Assembly (NCBI GenBank): GCA_009731375.1
Contig: BJOX01000023.1
Coordinates: 472,942 to 526,841 of the forward strand
From: Paulinella micropora
Taxonomy: Eukaryota; Cercozoa; Imbricatea; Euglyphida
DNA length: 53,900 bases
Direction: 5' to 3'
A program made the translations under genes and the position numbers. This document shows positions 1-14,222 of the stretch, piece by piece; the first letter of the stretch is position 1, and the number at the start of each line of letters is the position of its first letter. The notes under the pieces are model-generated. The model had not been told where the DNA came from. It ran no database searches and saw nothing but the letters and a program-made list of their open reading frames with translations.

Positions 1-21
1 TACCTACCTACCTACCTACCC

Positions 22-109
<88 letters not shown>

Positions 110-138
110 GTCTGTCTATCTATCTTTCTATCTATCCT

Positions 139-214
<76 letters not shown>

Positions 215-257
215 CCTATCTATCTATCTACCTACCTACCTACCTACCTACCTACCC

Positions 258-333
<76 letters not shown>

Positions 334-377
334 GTCTATCTATCTGTCTATCTATGTACCTACCTACCTACCTACCC

Positions 378-458
<81 letters not shown>

Positions 459-471
459 CCTATCTATCTAC

Positions 472-529
<58 letters not shown>

Positions 530-552
530 CTGTATCTGTCTATCTATCTATC

Positions 553-598
<46 letters not shown>

Positions 599-605
599 GT
601 ATATA
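1..605. repeat. (TATC)n tetranucleotide array
   Basis: Almost pure TATC repeats with short TACC and TGTC variant runs. Long open frames here are repeat artefacts (reading YLSI...). No gene is seen. Confidence 0.97.
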
Positions 606-1325
606 TGGTACGAATATCTGTATGTATGTATGTATGCATGTATGTATGCATGTATGTATGTATGTATGTGTGTGTGTATGTATATATGTATGTATATATG
701 TATATATGTAGGTATGTATGTATGTATGTATGTAGGTATGTATGTAGGTATGTATGTGTGTATGTATGTATGCATGCATGCATGCATTCATGTATGTATG
801 TATGTATGTATGTATGTATATTTGTATGCATGCATTCAGTTATATATGTATGTAGGTATGTATGTATGTATGTATATATGTATGTATGTGTGTATGTATG
901 TATGTATGCATGCAGGACATAGTGTTTCTGAGTGTGGTGATTGCTGATGTATGTATGTATGTATGTATGTATGTATGTATGTATGTATGTATGCATGCAT
1001 GCATGCATGCATGCATGCATGCATGTATGCATGTATGTATGTATGTATGTATGTATGCATGCATGTATGCATGTATGTATGTATGTATGTATGCATGTAT
1101 GTATGTATGTATGTATGTATGTATGTATGTATGTTTGTATGTATACGTGCATTCAATTATGTATGTATGTATGTATGTATGTATGTATGTATGTATATAT
1201 GTATGTATATATGTATGTATGTATGCATTTGTGTATGTATGTATGAATGCACGCATGCAGGACAATCCGTTTCTGAGTGCGGTGATTGCTGTTGTATGTA
1301 TGTATGTATGTATGTATATATGTAG
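606..1325. repeat. (TATG)n array with two coding-like islands
   Basis: TATG repeats with TGCA variants. The array is interrupted by two related islands of about 33 bp at 916-948 and 1261-1293, both preceded by GCAG. They read QD..FLS.VIA in one frame and are diverged copies of the island family at 2.3-2.9 kb. Nothing else is recognisable. Confidence 0.95.
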
Positions 1326-1349
1326 GTACGCAAGACAAGGCTTTATTGC

Positions 1350-1707
1350 AACGCTACCTACCTACCTACCTACCTACCTACCTACCTACCTATTTACCTA
1401 CCTACCTACCTACCTACCTACCTATCTATATATCTACCTACCTACCTACCTACCTACCTCTCTACCTATCTACCTACCTACCTTTCTTTCTACCTACCTA
1501 TCTACATACCTACCTACCTACCTATCTACCTACCTATCTACCTATCTACCTATCTACCTAGCTACCTACCTATCTACCTATCTACCTACCTACCTACCTA
1601 CCTACCTATCTACCTATCTTCCTACCTATCTACCTATCTACCTACCTACCTACCTACCTACCTACCTATCTACCTACCTATCTACCTACCTACCTACCTA
1701 CCTATCA

Positions 1708-1760
<53 letters not shown>

Positions 1761-1770
1761 CCTATCTTCT
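1350..1770. repeat. (TACC)n / (TATC)n array
   Basis: TACC repeats grading into TATC. They are preceded by a short non-repetitive stretch at 1326-1350 and contain no credible coding sequence. Confidence 0.95.
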
Positions 1771-1960
1771 TCAACGTCCTTCCTCCTCTTCTTTTTCCAG
1801 AACACAGTCTACCCGTGATTCCCATCCCGGACACATCCACAGTACACAAATTATTGTTTGATGTGAAACTGCGTTCCTTTGCAAGGACTACATTCCTTTG
1901 CGACATCTCATCTATCTANNNNNNNNNNACATTCCTTTGCGACATCTCATCTTTCTACTG
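1771..1960. other. Short non-repetitive segment with a 10-N gap
   Basis: Pyrimidine-rich stretch followed by unique sequence. The N run at 1919-1928 has nearly the same 29 bp on both sides (starting acattcctttgcgacatctc), which suggests two overlapping contig ends rather than missing sequence. Confidence 0.7.
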
Positions 1961-1966
1961 ATCTAC

Positions 1967-2041
<75 letters not shown>

Positions 2042-2108
2042 CCTACCTATCTATCTATCTGTCTATCTATCTGTCTATCTTCTGAGTGTAGTGATTGCCT
2101 ACCTATCC

Positions 2109-2178
<70 letters not shown>

Positions 2179-2237
2179 TTCTTTATTTCTCTATTTCTCT
2201 ATCTCTCTATCTCTCTATCTCTCTTTCTATCTTTCTT

Positions 2238-2322
<85 letters not shown>

Positions 2323-2361
2323 GTATCTACAGGATAAGGCCTTTCTGAGTGCAGTAATTGC

Positions 2362-2440
<79 letters not shown>

Positions 2441-2474
2441 CAGGATAAGGCCTTTCTGAGTGTAGTATTTGCCT

Positions 2475-2519
<45 letters not shown>

Positions 2520-2520
2520 A

Positions 2521-2580
<60 letters not shown>

Positions 2581-2643
2581 TTATCGATCTATCTTCAGGA
2601 TAAGGCATTTGTGAGTGTAGTATTTGCCTACCTACCTACCTAC

Positions 2644-2705
<62 letters not shown>

Positions 2706-2743
2706 GTCTATGCATCTACAGGATAAGGCCTTTCTGAGTGTAG

Positions 2744-2800
<57 letters not shown>

Positions 2801-2816
2801 GTCTATCTATCTATAG
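1960..2816. repeat. (TATC)n arrays separated by repeated ~30 bp islands
   Basis: TATC blocks punctuated by islands starting at about 2333, 2444, 2599 and 2721, plus a partial one near 2084. Each is a copy of the first 25-30 bp of the exon-like segment at 2817-2881, and the first four are preceded by CAG. In one frame they read DKAFLSVV with small variations. Confidence 0.9.
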
Positions 2817-2881
2817 GATAAGGCTTTTCTGAGTGTAGTAATTGCTGATTTGGAGGCCATGAGACCTTCCTTCATTCCGAG
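2817..2881 (+). other. Exon-like island ([15 protein letters not shown]...)
   Basis: A 65 bp non-repetitive stretch bounded by TATAG at the 5' side and by GAG|GTATAT at the 3' side, which suits an internal exon. It is open in the frame [19 protein letters not shown]. It is the longest member of a family of islands whose shorter relatives lie upstream in the microsatellite. No protein family is recognised. Calling it an exon is inference from splice-like borders, the open frame and repeated conservation of that frame. Confidence 0.45.
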
Positions 2882-3700
<819 letters not shown>

Positions 3701-3734
3701 AGGGCGTTTGGTTCAAGCTTCACGCAAGTGGTTC

Positions 3735-4111
3735 ATAGAGCGATAGTGCGCGCACCGAATGGAGAGCGAGGTATCTGTATACACACACCCACCCACACAC
3801 ACACACATACATATACACACATACACACAAACACACATAGAGCGATAGTGCGCGCACCGAATGGAGCGAGGTATCTGTATACACACACCCACACACACAC
3901 ATACATATACACACACAGATACGTACACACACACAATAGAGCGATAGTGCGCGCACCGAATGGAGAGCGAGGTATCTGTATAGACACCCACACACACACA
4001 CACACACATACACACACAAGACACACACACACACACACAAACACACATAGAGCGATAGTGCCCGCACCGAATGGAGAGCGAGGTATCTGTATACACACAC
4101 ACCCACACACA

Positions 4112-4170
<59 letters not shown>

Positions 4171-4339
4171 ATAGAGCGATAGTGCGCGCACCGAATGGAG
4201 AGCGAGGTATCTGTACACACACCCACACATACACATACAGATACATACACACACACACACACACACACAAACACATAGCGATAGTGCGCGCACCGAATGG
4301 AGAGCGAGGTACACACACCCTCACACACACACACACACA

Positions 4340-4382
<43 letters not shown>

Positions 4383-4532
4383 ACACACACACACATACAC
4401 ACACAGATACATACATACACACAAACACACATAGAGCGATAGTGCGCGCACCGAATGGAGAGCGAGGTACTGTATACACACCCACACACACACACACACA
4501 CACAGACACACACAGACACACACACACACACA

Positions 4533-4596
<64 letters not shown>

Positions 4597-4700
4597 CACA
4601 CACACACATACACACACAGATACATACATACACACACACAAACACACATAGAGCGATAGTGCCCGCACCGAATGGAGAGCGAGGTACCTGTATACACGCA
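3735..4700. repeat. Composite minisatellite: ~44 bp unit alternating with (CA)n, eight copies
   Basis: A unit containing gatagtgcgcgcaccgaatg and gagagcgaggta occurs eight times (near 3741, 3843, 3943, 4049, 4176, 4270, 4436 and 4656). The copies are separated by (CA)n tracts of different length. Two copies, the fourth and eighth, carry CCCG instead of GCGC in the core. It resembles a repeat-spacer array superficially, but the spacers are dinucleotide repeats. Confidence 0.9.
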
Positions 4701-4738
4701 CCCACATACACACACAATTTCGTACGTTCGGACGCCAA

Positions 4739-4739
<1 letters not shown>

Positions 4740-4818
<79 letters not shown>

Positions 4819-4865
4819 GTATCTATGTATCTATGTATCTATGTATGTATCTATGTATATTTGCA
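4740..4865. repeat. (TA)n and TATC/TATG tract
   Basis: Pure AT dinucleotide repeat followed by mixed ATCTATGT repeats. Confidence 0.95.
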
Positions 4866-4879
4866 TAGGTGTGTATTTC

Positions 4880-5525
4880 GTTCGTTCGGACGCTAACGAC
4901 ATTCTAATGTCTGCTGCGGGGAATGTGTTTTCTAATTTCCATTTCAATCTCGCCACGGCTATGTGGATGGGTAAGGAACAGCACTTACCTCCATCAGGTC
5001 ACGCAGTACAGTACAGTATTAGCAAACTTCACATTTTTGATCGCAAACTTTGTCGCGAAATCCCTCGAAATTTTGGCTACACCGTAACCGTAAAGTAACG
5101 GAAACGGTTGACCGTAATAAGATTTTTCAATACTTCTTTTTTTGTTGTCTAACTTTTATTCAAGCTCGCGTCGGCTATGTGGATGGGTAAGGAACAACAC
5201 TTACCTCCATCAGGTCACGCAGTACATTACAGTATTAGCAAACTTTCACATTTTTGATCGCAAACTTTGTCCCAAAATCCCTCGAAATTTTGGCTACACC
5301 GTAACCGTAAAGTAACGGAAACGGTTGACCGTAAGAAGGTTTTTCAATACTTCTTTTTTAGTTGTCTAAGTTTTATTTCAAGCTCGCGACGGCTATGTGG
5401 ATGGATAAAGAACAACACTTACCTCCCATCAGGCCACGCAGTACAGTACAGTATTAGCAAAGTTCACATTTTTATTTGTCGCAAAATTTTGTCGGAAAAT
5501 CCGTTGAAATTTCGGCTAGAACAAA
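4880..5525. repeat. ~217 bp tandem repeat, three copies
   Basis: Three successive copies begin around ggctatgtggatgggtaagg at about 4959, 5175 and 5392. Each continues through ttacctccatcaggtcacgc and a TTTTGATCGCAAA segment. The last copy is truncated and runs into (CATA)n. No protein is recognised. Confidence 0.85.
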
Positions 5526-5600
5526 ACATACATACATACATACATACATACATACATACATACATACATACATACATACATACAAACATACAAACATGCG
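5526..5600. repeat. (CATA)n tract
   Basis: Tetranucleotide repeat following directly on the 217 bp tandem repeat. Confidence 0.95.
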
Positions 5601-5639
5601 CTGGGCAAAGAATAACACTTTGCCTCGGACTTGTAAATA

Positions 5640-5738
5640 TTACGTTATGATTTCAAGCGCTCAGTTCTCAGCTAGTTCTTGCATCAATAGCATGTGTCAT
5701 GGCTCATGAGAAAGCTCTTGAAGAGAACCTTTCCACAC
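5640..5738 (+). other. Coding-like island CVMAHEKALEE, related to 16.67-16.85 kb
   Basis: Unique stretch reading CVMAHEKALEEN on the plus strand. A relative at 16,665-16,850 reads CVMAYSIALEEI and shares the preceding gattTCAAGCG...TTCTCA block. Conservation over 11 kb in the same reading frame suggests duplicated coding sequence, but the family is unknown. Confidence 0.35.
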
Positions 5739-5739
5739 G

Positions 5740-5746
5740 AGCTAGT

Positions 5747-5777
<31 letters not shown>

Positions 5778-5815
5778 ACCAGCCAGCCAAGCAGCCAGCC
5801 AAGCAGCCAGCCAAG

Positions 5816-5849
<34 letters not shown>

Positions 5850-5985
5850 ACCAGCCAGCCAGCCAACCAGCCAGCCAACCAGCCAGCCAACCAGCCAGCC
5901 AACCAGCCAGCCAACCAACCAGCCAGCCAACCAGCCAGCAAGTAAGAAAGCAAGCGAGTAAGCAAGCAAGCAAGCAAGCAAAAAT
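5740..5985. repeat. (CAGC/CAAC)n tetranucleotide array
   Basis: AGCC repeats with AACC variants, then AAGC repeats. Open frames (SQPA on plus, LAGW on minus) are repeat artefacts. Confidence 0.93.
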
Positions 5986-6029
5986 CGCCCAGAGAAGTGG
6001 CTCAAGTCGGCCATGTTCTTCGCAAGCAG

Positions 6030-6435
<406 letters not shown>

Positions 6436-6965
6436 NNNNNNNNNNNNNNNNNNNNNNNNNNNNNNNNNNNNNNNNNNNNNNNNNNNNNNNNNNNNNNNNN
6501 NNNNNNNNNNNNNNNNNNNNNNNNNNNNNNNNNNNNNNNNNNNNNNNNNNNNNNNNNNNNNNNNNNNNNNNNNNNNNNNNNNNNNNNNNNNNNNNNNNNN
6601 NNNNNNNNNNNNNNNNNNNNNNNNNNNNNNNNNNNNNNNNNNNNNNNNNNNNNNNNNNNNNNNNNNNNNNNNNNNNNNNNNNNNNNNNNNNNNNNNNNNN
6701 NNNNNNNNNNNNNNNNNNNNNNNNNNNNNNNNNNNNNNNNNNNNNNNNNNNNNNNNNNNNNNNNNNNNNNNNNNNNNNNNNNNNNNNNNNNNNNNNNNNN
6801 NNNNNNNNNNNNNNNNNNNNNNNNNNNNNNNNNNNNNNNNNNNNNNNNNNNNNNNNNNNNNNNNNNNNNNNNNNNNNNNNNNNNNNNNNNNNNNNNNNNN
6901 NNNNNNNNNNNNNNNNNNNNNNNNNNNNNNNNNNNNNNNNNNNNNNNNNNNNNNNNNNNNNNNNN
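6436..6965. other. Assembly gap of 530 N
   Basis: Run of N. The 5' part of repeat-family-A copy 1 probably lies in this gap, because the sequence resumes inside that repeat. Confidence 0.99.
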
Positions 6966-7348
6966 TGTGCCTAGCCATACGCCTATGAGTCACATGCCGA
7001 AATAGCGACGGGAAGCACAATCCTGTTCCCTCAGGGTGCCCTTTCTCGCTTGTTGAGCCCGGAATAAAACCCACAGTGCTCTGTCGGTTTATACTAGACT
7101 GTCGAACAGTCTCGAAACACCTGCTTACTGGGCCCTCTGTAATGGAGGTGGGAGCTCGTTCTGCAAGGGGCGCTTATGGAACGAGCCCTGGCCCCGCCTG
7201 GTACTAGGGAGCTTTGGTATCGCCTGTATCAGTCCCTTCCGTGCAAACATCACGGCTTAGCTGGGCATCGGGTAAATACTTTACAGACTTCCTTGGTTGA
7301 CGAAATCAGAAGCTCCTTTTTTCTGACATTAGTCGATATCTCATCTAT
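6966..7348 (+). mobile_element. Interspersed repeat family A, copy 1
   Basis: About 380 bp nearly identical to the reverse strand of 8832-9222. Its distal half also matches 22,965-23,180. It contains gagcccggaataaaacccac with an AATAAA-like motif and ends in ttctgacattagtcgatatc next to TATC repeats. Repetition with high identity in both orientations indicates a dispersed mobile element, but no enzyme or structural class is recognisable. Confidence 0.7.
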
Positions 7349-7360
7349 CTATCTTTCTAG

Positions 7361-7449
7361 GTCCAGGAAGCTTGTCCGAAGAGCTAGGCATGGCTGATAG
7401 CCCCATCCCTTCCCCGGCAACTGGCTGGCTTCCCGAGCCAAATGCACAG
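7361..7449 (+). other. Exon-like segment with strong splice borders (PNAQ|GTAAGG)
   Basis: Bounded by TTTCTAG at the 5' side and ACAG|GTAAGG at the 3' side, both close to consensus. Open in a frame reading SLSEELGMADSPIPSP then GWLPEPNAQ. A partial copy of its 5' end lies upstream at 6149-6196. Two partial copies of its 3' half follow at about 7511-7576 and 7577-7653, reading PIPAPVNGWLPEPNA and HIPAPANGWLPEPNA. The protein is not recognised. Confidence 0.5.
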
Positions 7450-7660
7450 GTAAGGTAAGGTAAGGTAAGGTACGGTACGGTACGGTAAGGTAAGGTAAGG
7501 TAAGGTAAGGTAAGGTAAGAGACAGCCCCATCCCTGCCCCGGTAAATGGCTGGCTGCCCGAGCCAAATGCACAGGCTAGATGGGCAAACAGCCACATCCC
7601 TGCCCCGGCAAATGGCTGGCTGCCCGAGCCAAACGCACGGGCACGTCGCTAGATCAATAA
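7450..7660. repeat. (GGTAA)n tract and two echoes of the preceding exon end
   Basis: A pentanucleotide GGTAA/GGTAC run begins right at the splice donor. It is followed by two ~66 bp copies of the exon 3' end that keep the same reading frame. Confidence 0.8.
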
Positions 7661-7669
7661 ATAATTACA

Positions 7670-7771
7670 TCTACACACACACACACACACACACAGACAC
7701 ACACACACGCACACACACACGCAGACACACACACACACACACACAGACACAGACATACACAGACATACACA

Positions 7772-7806
<35 letters not shown>

Positions 7807-7860
7807 CACACTACACTCCGAGAACACTGTGAACACAGAGAACTTCCACAACACACACAT

Positions 7861-7899
<39 letters not shown>

Positions 7900-7900
7900 T

Positions 7901-7946
<46 letters not shown>

Positions 7947-8060
7947 TCTCNNNNNNNNNNTCTCTCTCTCTCTATGTATATATATATATAATAAATATAT
8001 GGATATATATAATAAATATATGGATATATATACATATTATACATATTTATATATATATAT
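7670..8060. repeat. (CA)n, (CT)n and (TA)n tracts with a 10-N gap
   Basis: Dinucleotide repeats interrupted by the gap at 7951-7960. The short stretch 7806-7858 is non-repetitive. No gene is seen. Confidence 0.95.
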
Positions 8061-8177
8061 ATAAAGCCGGTTCTGCTTGGTGTGGTTTGCAATATTATCA
8101 CAGTTGTATTGCACTGTATTTCATTGTCTTGTATACTGGTAATGATATGGGCTCGACAACCAAAGATTCTAAAATTG

Positions 8178-8345
8178 TCCGGAACTGGTGCCACTTTTGG
8201 TCCGGCAAAATGCGGTCATATTTGACGAAATTTTTGCTTGTCATCCGGAACTGGTGCCACTTTTGATCCGGCAAAATGCGGTCATATTTGACGAAAATTT
8301 TTGCCGGCAAAATGCGGTCATATTTGACGAAATTTTTGCTTTGTC
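8178..8345. repeat. ~63 bp tandem repeat, about 2.7 copies
   Basis: The unit contains ccggaactggtgccactttt and caaaatgcggtcatatttga. Two copies are nearly full and the third is shortened. It lies in unique DNA between AT and TATG repeats. Confidence 0.85.
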
Positions 8346-8463
8346 ATCCTGCAGACCAGTAAGTGGAATAGGGCAAAGGAAAACGACCGCAAAGCAGGAC
8401 AGGTGCGTTGCATACATACAAACATACATATATAAATAAATATATACATACATACATAGGTGC

Positions 8464-8510
8464 ATTTCATGTTAGAGCCGTGGATGTGGAACAGAGAGCC
8501 TGCTGGTCAG
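8464..8510 (+). other. Exon-like island FMLEPWMWNREPAGQ with echoes
   Basis: Open in frame as FMLEPWMWNREPAGQ. Partial copies occur at about 8578-8602 (NREPAGQ), 8737-8757 (FMLEP) and 9482-9510 (FMLKPWLWN), each flanked by TATG/CATA repeats. Conservation of the frame between copies suggests coding origin. The protein is unknown. Confidence 0.35.
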
Positions 8511-8545
8511 AAAATATATGTATGTATGTATGCATGTATGTATAA

Positions 8546-8576
<31 letters not shown>

Positions 8577-8830
8577 CGGAACAGAGAGCCTGCTGGTCAG
8601 AGATATATGTATGTATGTATGCATGTATGCATGTATGCATGTATGTATAAATATAAGTATGTATGTATGTATGTATGTAGTGGTGTGAACAAATTTGTGG
8701 ACAAATTATTAAACAACAAACAAGCATTCAATATTATTCATTTCATGCTAGAGCCATAGATGGATAGATAGATAGATATATAGGTAGGCAGGTAGGTAGG
8801 TAGGTAGGTTGGTAGGTAGGTTGGTAGGTA
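8511..8830. repeat. TATG/TAGG arrays with exon echoes
   Basis: Tetranucleotide repeats around the two echoes of the FMLEPW island, plus a unique stretch at 8680-8755. No separate gene is seen. Confidence 0.85.
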
Positions 8831-8831
8831 G

Positions 8832-9320
8832 ATAAAATATCGACTAATGTCAGAAAAAAGGAGCTTCTGATTTCGTCAACCAGGAAGTCTGTGGGTAAAG
8901 TATTAACCCGATGCCCAGCTAAGCCGTGATGTTTGCACGGAAGGGACTGATACAGGCAATACCAAAGCTCCCTAGTACCAGGCGGGGCCAGGGCTCGTTC
9001 CATAAAGCGCCCCTTGCAGAACGAGCTCCCACCTCCATTACAGAGGGCCCAGTAAGCAGATGGAGTTTCGAGACTGTTCGACAGTCTAGTATAAACCGAC
9101 AGAGCACTGTGGGTTTTATTCCGGGCTCAACAAGCGAGAAAGGGCACCCTGAGGGAACAGGATTGTGCTTCCCGTCGCTATTTCGGCATGTGACTCATAG
9201 GCGTATGGCTAGGCACACATAAGGCACCCCACCACGGGCCCAGCACACCCACACCATCCCCTAATTCTCTGTCTGTCGACAGATGGCACCCATTTCAAAA
9301 AACCAAGCCCAAGGGAGGGT
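8832..9320 (-). mobile_element. Interspersed repeat family A, copy 2 (most complete)
   Basis: Reverse-strand copy of the repeat at 6966-7348. It extends further (9223-9320) into sequence that in copy 1 would lie in the N gap. With copy 1 it makes an inverted pair about 1.5 kb apart. No coding capacity is recognised. Confidence 0.7.
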
Positions 9321-9652
9321 CAGTAGATAGATAGATAGATAGATAGATAATGAAAAAGCCAACAAACAATAAACAACAACCAAACAAGCAAGCAAACAAA
9401 CAAACAAACAATCAGACAAACAAACGAAGGAATGGGTATATGTATAAATGAAGGAATGGATAAGTGAACGAATGAACAAAATTTTATGTTGAAGCCATGG
9501 CTGTGGAACATACATACATACATACATACATACATACATACATACATACAGACATACATACATACATTCATACATGCATACATACATACATACATACATA
9601 CATACCTACATACATACATACATACATACATACATACATACATACATGCATG

Positions 9653-9684
<32 letters not shown>

Positions 9685-9754
9685 CATACCGGATGAATAT
9701 CCACAAGCACAATGGAGCTCTCACGCCTAACGCCATATACATAACATACATACA

Positions 9755-9820
<66 letters not shown>

Positions 9821-9860
9821 TATATATATATATATCTAAGATATATATATACAGCAGGTG
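9321..9860. repeat. GATA, AAAC, CATA and TA tracts
   Basis: Successive simple repeats. A short unique stretch at 9691-9735 and the FMLKPWLWN echo at 9482-9510 are the only non-repetitive parts. Confidence 0.9.
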
Positions 9861-9869
9861 GGATACTGT

Positions 9870-9976
9870 AGTATGTGAATGAATGAGTAGATATATAGAG
9901 GAGATGAATGAATGAGTATATATATACATGTATATATATATATACATATATATATATATGTATATATATATGTATG

Positions 9977-10042
<66 letters not shown>

Positions 10043-10400
10043 CGAATAAGTAGATTATAGGTGAATGAACGAGTAGATATATAGAGGAGTGAATGGGTAG
10101 TTTATAGATGAATGAATGAGTAGATATATAGAAGGGCAAATGAGTAGATTTTAGATGCATGAATGAGTGGATATATAAAGGAATGAAGGAGTAGGTTATA
10201 GATGCATGAATGATTAGATATATAAAGGAATGAATGAGTGGATTATAGATGCATGAATGAGTAGATATGTAGAAGAGCGAACGAGTAGGTTATAGATGCA
10301 TGAATGAGTAGATATATAAAGGAGTGAAGGAGTAGGTTATAGATGCATGAATGAGTAGATATATGAAGGAGTAAATGGGTAGGTTATAGATGTAAGCAAA
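9870..10400. repeat. 47 bp minisatellite plus AT and GA tracts
   Basis: From about 10,060 a 47 bp unit (gcatgaatgagtagatatat plus aaaggagtgaaggagtag) repeats about seven times with small changes; the last four are regularly 47 bp apart. It is preceded by (TA)n and (GA)n tracts. Confidence 0.88.
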
Positions 10401-10480
10401 TATATATATATATATATATATATACAAATATATATATATATATGTGTGTGTGTGTATGTATGCATGTATATATATATATA

Positions 10481-10536
<56 letters not shown>

Positions 10537-10693
10537 ATGAGTGAGTTATTCACGCAAGCTTCAACTTGTCAGTTATGTATGTATGTATGTATGTATGTAT
10601 GTATGTATGTATGTGTGTATGTATGTATGTATGTATGTATGTGTGTGTATGTATGATGATTGGGTGAAACCACATCCTAAATGTACAGACAAG

Positions 10694-10725
<32 letters not shown>

Positions 10726-10945
10726 GCATACATACATACATACTGACATACAGACATCTGTGATATTCATTTTAATGAATAGCTGACAAACACATACATA
10801 CATACATACATACATACATACGTACATTCATACTTTCATACCTAAAGATGCACAAACGAATAAGTAAGTGAATGAATAAATAAACATGGAAATGCATGTC
10901 CCAGATGTATGTATGTATGTATGTATGTATATGTTTGTCAGCTAC

Positions 10946-10977
<32 letters not shown>

Positions 10978-11020
10978 TGTATGTATCTATATCTTTGATA
11001 TAGTGCTCCGCAAGACCCTA

Positions 11021-11086
<66 letters not shown>

Positions 11087-11091
11087 TATTC
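10401..11091. repeat. TA, TATG, CATA and ATT tracts with small unique islands
   Basis: Mostly simple repeats. The islands at 10,541-10,572 (containing cacgcaagcttc, shared with the family at 13.0-14.0 kb) and 10,660-10,697 are non-repetitive. The block ends with (ATT)n at 11,022-11,085. Confidence 0.9.
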
Positions 11092-11497
11092 AGCCCAATG
11101 GCCTCAAGGCGTTAAACTGTGACGCCAACTCATAACCCTTTGGTGGTAGATGCTGGGGAGGAGGGTCGTTGCGCGCGTAAAAGATCTTAAACTCCGCATA
11201 TGCTGGTTGATAGCCCAGGACCCAGCAGACACCAGATTGTTATGGGTGGGGTTTCGAGGCAGCTCTAGCAACCGCGCTTGGTGTATGCACTTGCACATTC
11301 GGTGACGTCTTGCAAGAGGTTGCTGGGACTGCGGAATAACCTCGGCTTAGTGCAGTCTTGCCCTCAGGAGCTCCATCGGTGGCCCCGATCATCAGGCGAG
11401 AGACTGACACGGGGGGGTGGAGGACCTCGAACAAGGGTATTGGAGGCTTATGTCCGTTGAGGATATGCCATTAGCTGCATCAGTACGCCTCAGATAT

Positions 11498-11500
<3 letters not shown>
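11092..11500 (+). mobile_element. 410 bp element with (ATT)n tail, copy 1
   Basis: A 410 bp unit from cagcccaatggcctcaaggc to cctcagatatag, followed immediately by (ATT)n. A second full copy lies at 11,963-12,370 and a partial copy of the 3' part at 11,711-11,880. A fixed 3' end next to a trinucleotide tail is typical of LINE 3' ends and SINEs. No reverse transcriptase is present, so it is a truncated or non-autonomous copy. The class is inferred. Confidence 0.65.
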
Positions 11501-11554
<54 letters not shown>

Positions 11555-11625
11555 TATTATTATTATTATCATTATTATCATTATTATCATTATTATTATT
11601 ATCATTATTATTATTGTTATTATTA

Positions 11626-11710
<85 letters not shown>
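11501..11710. repeat. (ATT)n tail/array
   Basis: ATT repeats with ATC variants between copy 1 and the partial copy. Confidence 0.95.
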
Positions 11711-11711
<1 letters not shown>

Positions 11712-11880
11712 GGAATAACCTCGGCTTAGTGCAGTCTTGCCCTCAGGAGCTCCATCGGTGGCCCCGATCATCAGGCGAGAGACTGACACGGGGGGGTGGA
11801 GGACCTCGAACAAGGGTATTGGAGGCTTATGTCCGTTGAGGATATGCCATTAGCTGCATCAGTACGCCTCAGATATAGTA
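11711..11880 (+). mobile_element. 410 bp element, partial 3' copy
   Basis: Matches the last ~170 bp of the 410 bp element, starting ggaataacctcggcttagtg. The match ends at the same agatatag border and then continues into unique DNA at 11,881-11,962. Confidence 0.7.
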
Positions 11881-11962
11881 AATCTGCCTTGGAGTGTTGA
11901 CTGTGACATATTTGAGGGAAATCCCGATGAAAAAACCTAGTCACACTTGCTAAACAGAGTTC

Positions 11963-12368
11963 CAGCCCAATGGCCTCAAGGCGTTAAACTGTGACGCCAA
12001 CTCATAACCCTTTGGTGGTAGATGCTGGGGAGGAGGGTCGTTGCGCGCGTAAAAGATCTTAAACTCCGCATATGCTGGTTGATAGCCCAGGACCCAGCAG
12101 ACACCAGATTGTTATGGGTGGGGTTTCGAGGCAGCTCTAGCAACCGCGCTTGGTGTATGCACTTGCACATTCGGTGACGTCTTGCAAGAGGTTGCTGGGA
12201 CTGCGGAATAACCTCGGCTTAGTGCAGTCTTGCCCTCAGGAGCTCCATCGGTGGCCCCGATCATCAGGCGAGAGACTGACACGGGGGGGGGAGGACCTCG
12301 AACAAGGGTATTGGAGGCTTATGTCCGTTGAGGATATGCCATTAGCTGCATCAGTACGCCTCAGATAT

Positions 12369-12370
<2 letters not shown>
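11963..12370 (+). mobile_element. 410 bp element with (ATT)n tail, copy 2
   Basis: Nearly identical to 11,092-11,500, including the gcgttaaactgtgacgccaa segment. It again ends with agatatagt running into (ATT)n. The very high identity indicates recent duplication or retrotransposition. Confidence 0.7.
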
Positions 12371-12424
<54 letters not shown>

Positions 12425-12537
12425 CATCATCATCATTATTATTATTATTATTATTATCATTATTATCATTATTATTATTATTATTATTATTATCATTATT
12501 ATTATCATTATTATTATCATTATTATCATTATTATTA

Positions 12538-12572
<35 letters not shown>

Positions 12573-12663
12573 GTTATTATTATTATTATTATCATCGTGA
12601 GATGTCTTCATCCCATTCATCCACTCACCCTCGCTCTCTCCCTCCCTCCCTCCCTCCCTCCCT

Positions 12664-12707
<44 letters not shown>

Positions 12708-12720
12708 ATCTCTCACCTGT
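12371..12720. repeat. (ATT)n then (CCCT)n/(CT)n
   Basis: ATT/ATC repeats to 12,595, a short unique bridge, then pyrimidine repeats. Confidence 0.95.
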
Positions 12721-12730
12721 TTCCCTCTTC

Positions 12731-13985
<1,255 letters not shown>

Positions 13986-14009
13986 TCTTTATTTGCGGGG
14001 CAGTCTGTC

Positions 14010-14222
14010 AGGTCAGAAAAGATAAGATAAGATAAGATAGGATAAGATAAGATAAGATAAGATAAGATAAGATCAGATCAGTTCAGATCAGATCAGATCA
14101 GATCAGATCGGATCGGGATCGGGATCGGGATCCGGGATTCGGGATCCGGGATCCGGATCCGGATCGGATCGGATCGGATCGGATCGGATCAGGTAAGGTA
14201 AGGTAAGGTAAGGTAAGGTAAG
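14010..14222. repeat. Graded pentanucleotide array GATAA to GATCA to GATCG to GGTAA
   Basis: The unit changes stepwise along the tract: AAGAT, then GATCA, GATCG, GGGATC/CCGGGATC, GATCG again and GGTAA. Each new motif differs from the last by one or a few bases. Confidence 0.93.

Noticed and set aside
354-1818. Long open frames rich in YLSI, MYVC or IHTY
   Set aside because: They are translations of TATC/TATG repeats, open in all frames because the unit lacks stops. No codon bias or domain.
3735-4700. CRISPR-like regular array
   Set aside because: The spacers are (CA)n of variable length, there is no cas gene, and the DNA is eukaryotic. It is a composite minisatellite.
11104-12170. Protein-coding gene in the 410 bp element
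   Set aside because: The ~64-codon frames on both strands recur only because the element is duplicated. No conserved domain is visible and the structure suits a retroelement 3' end.
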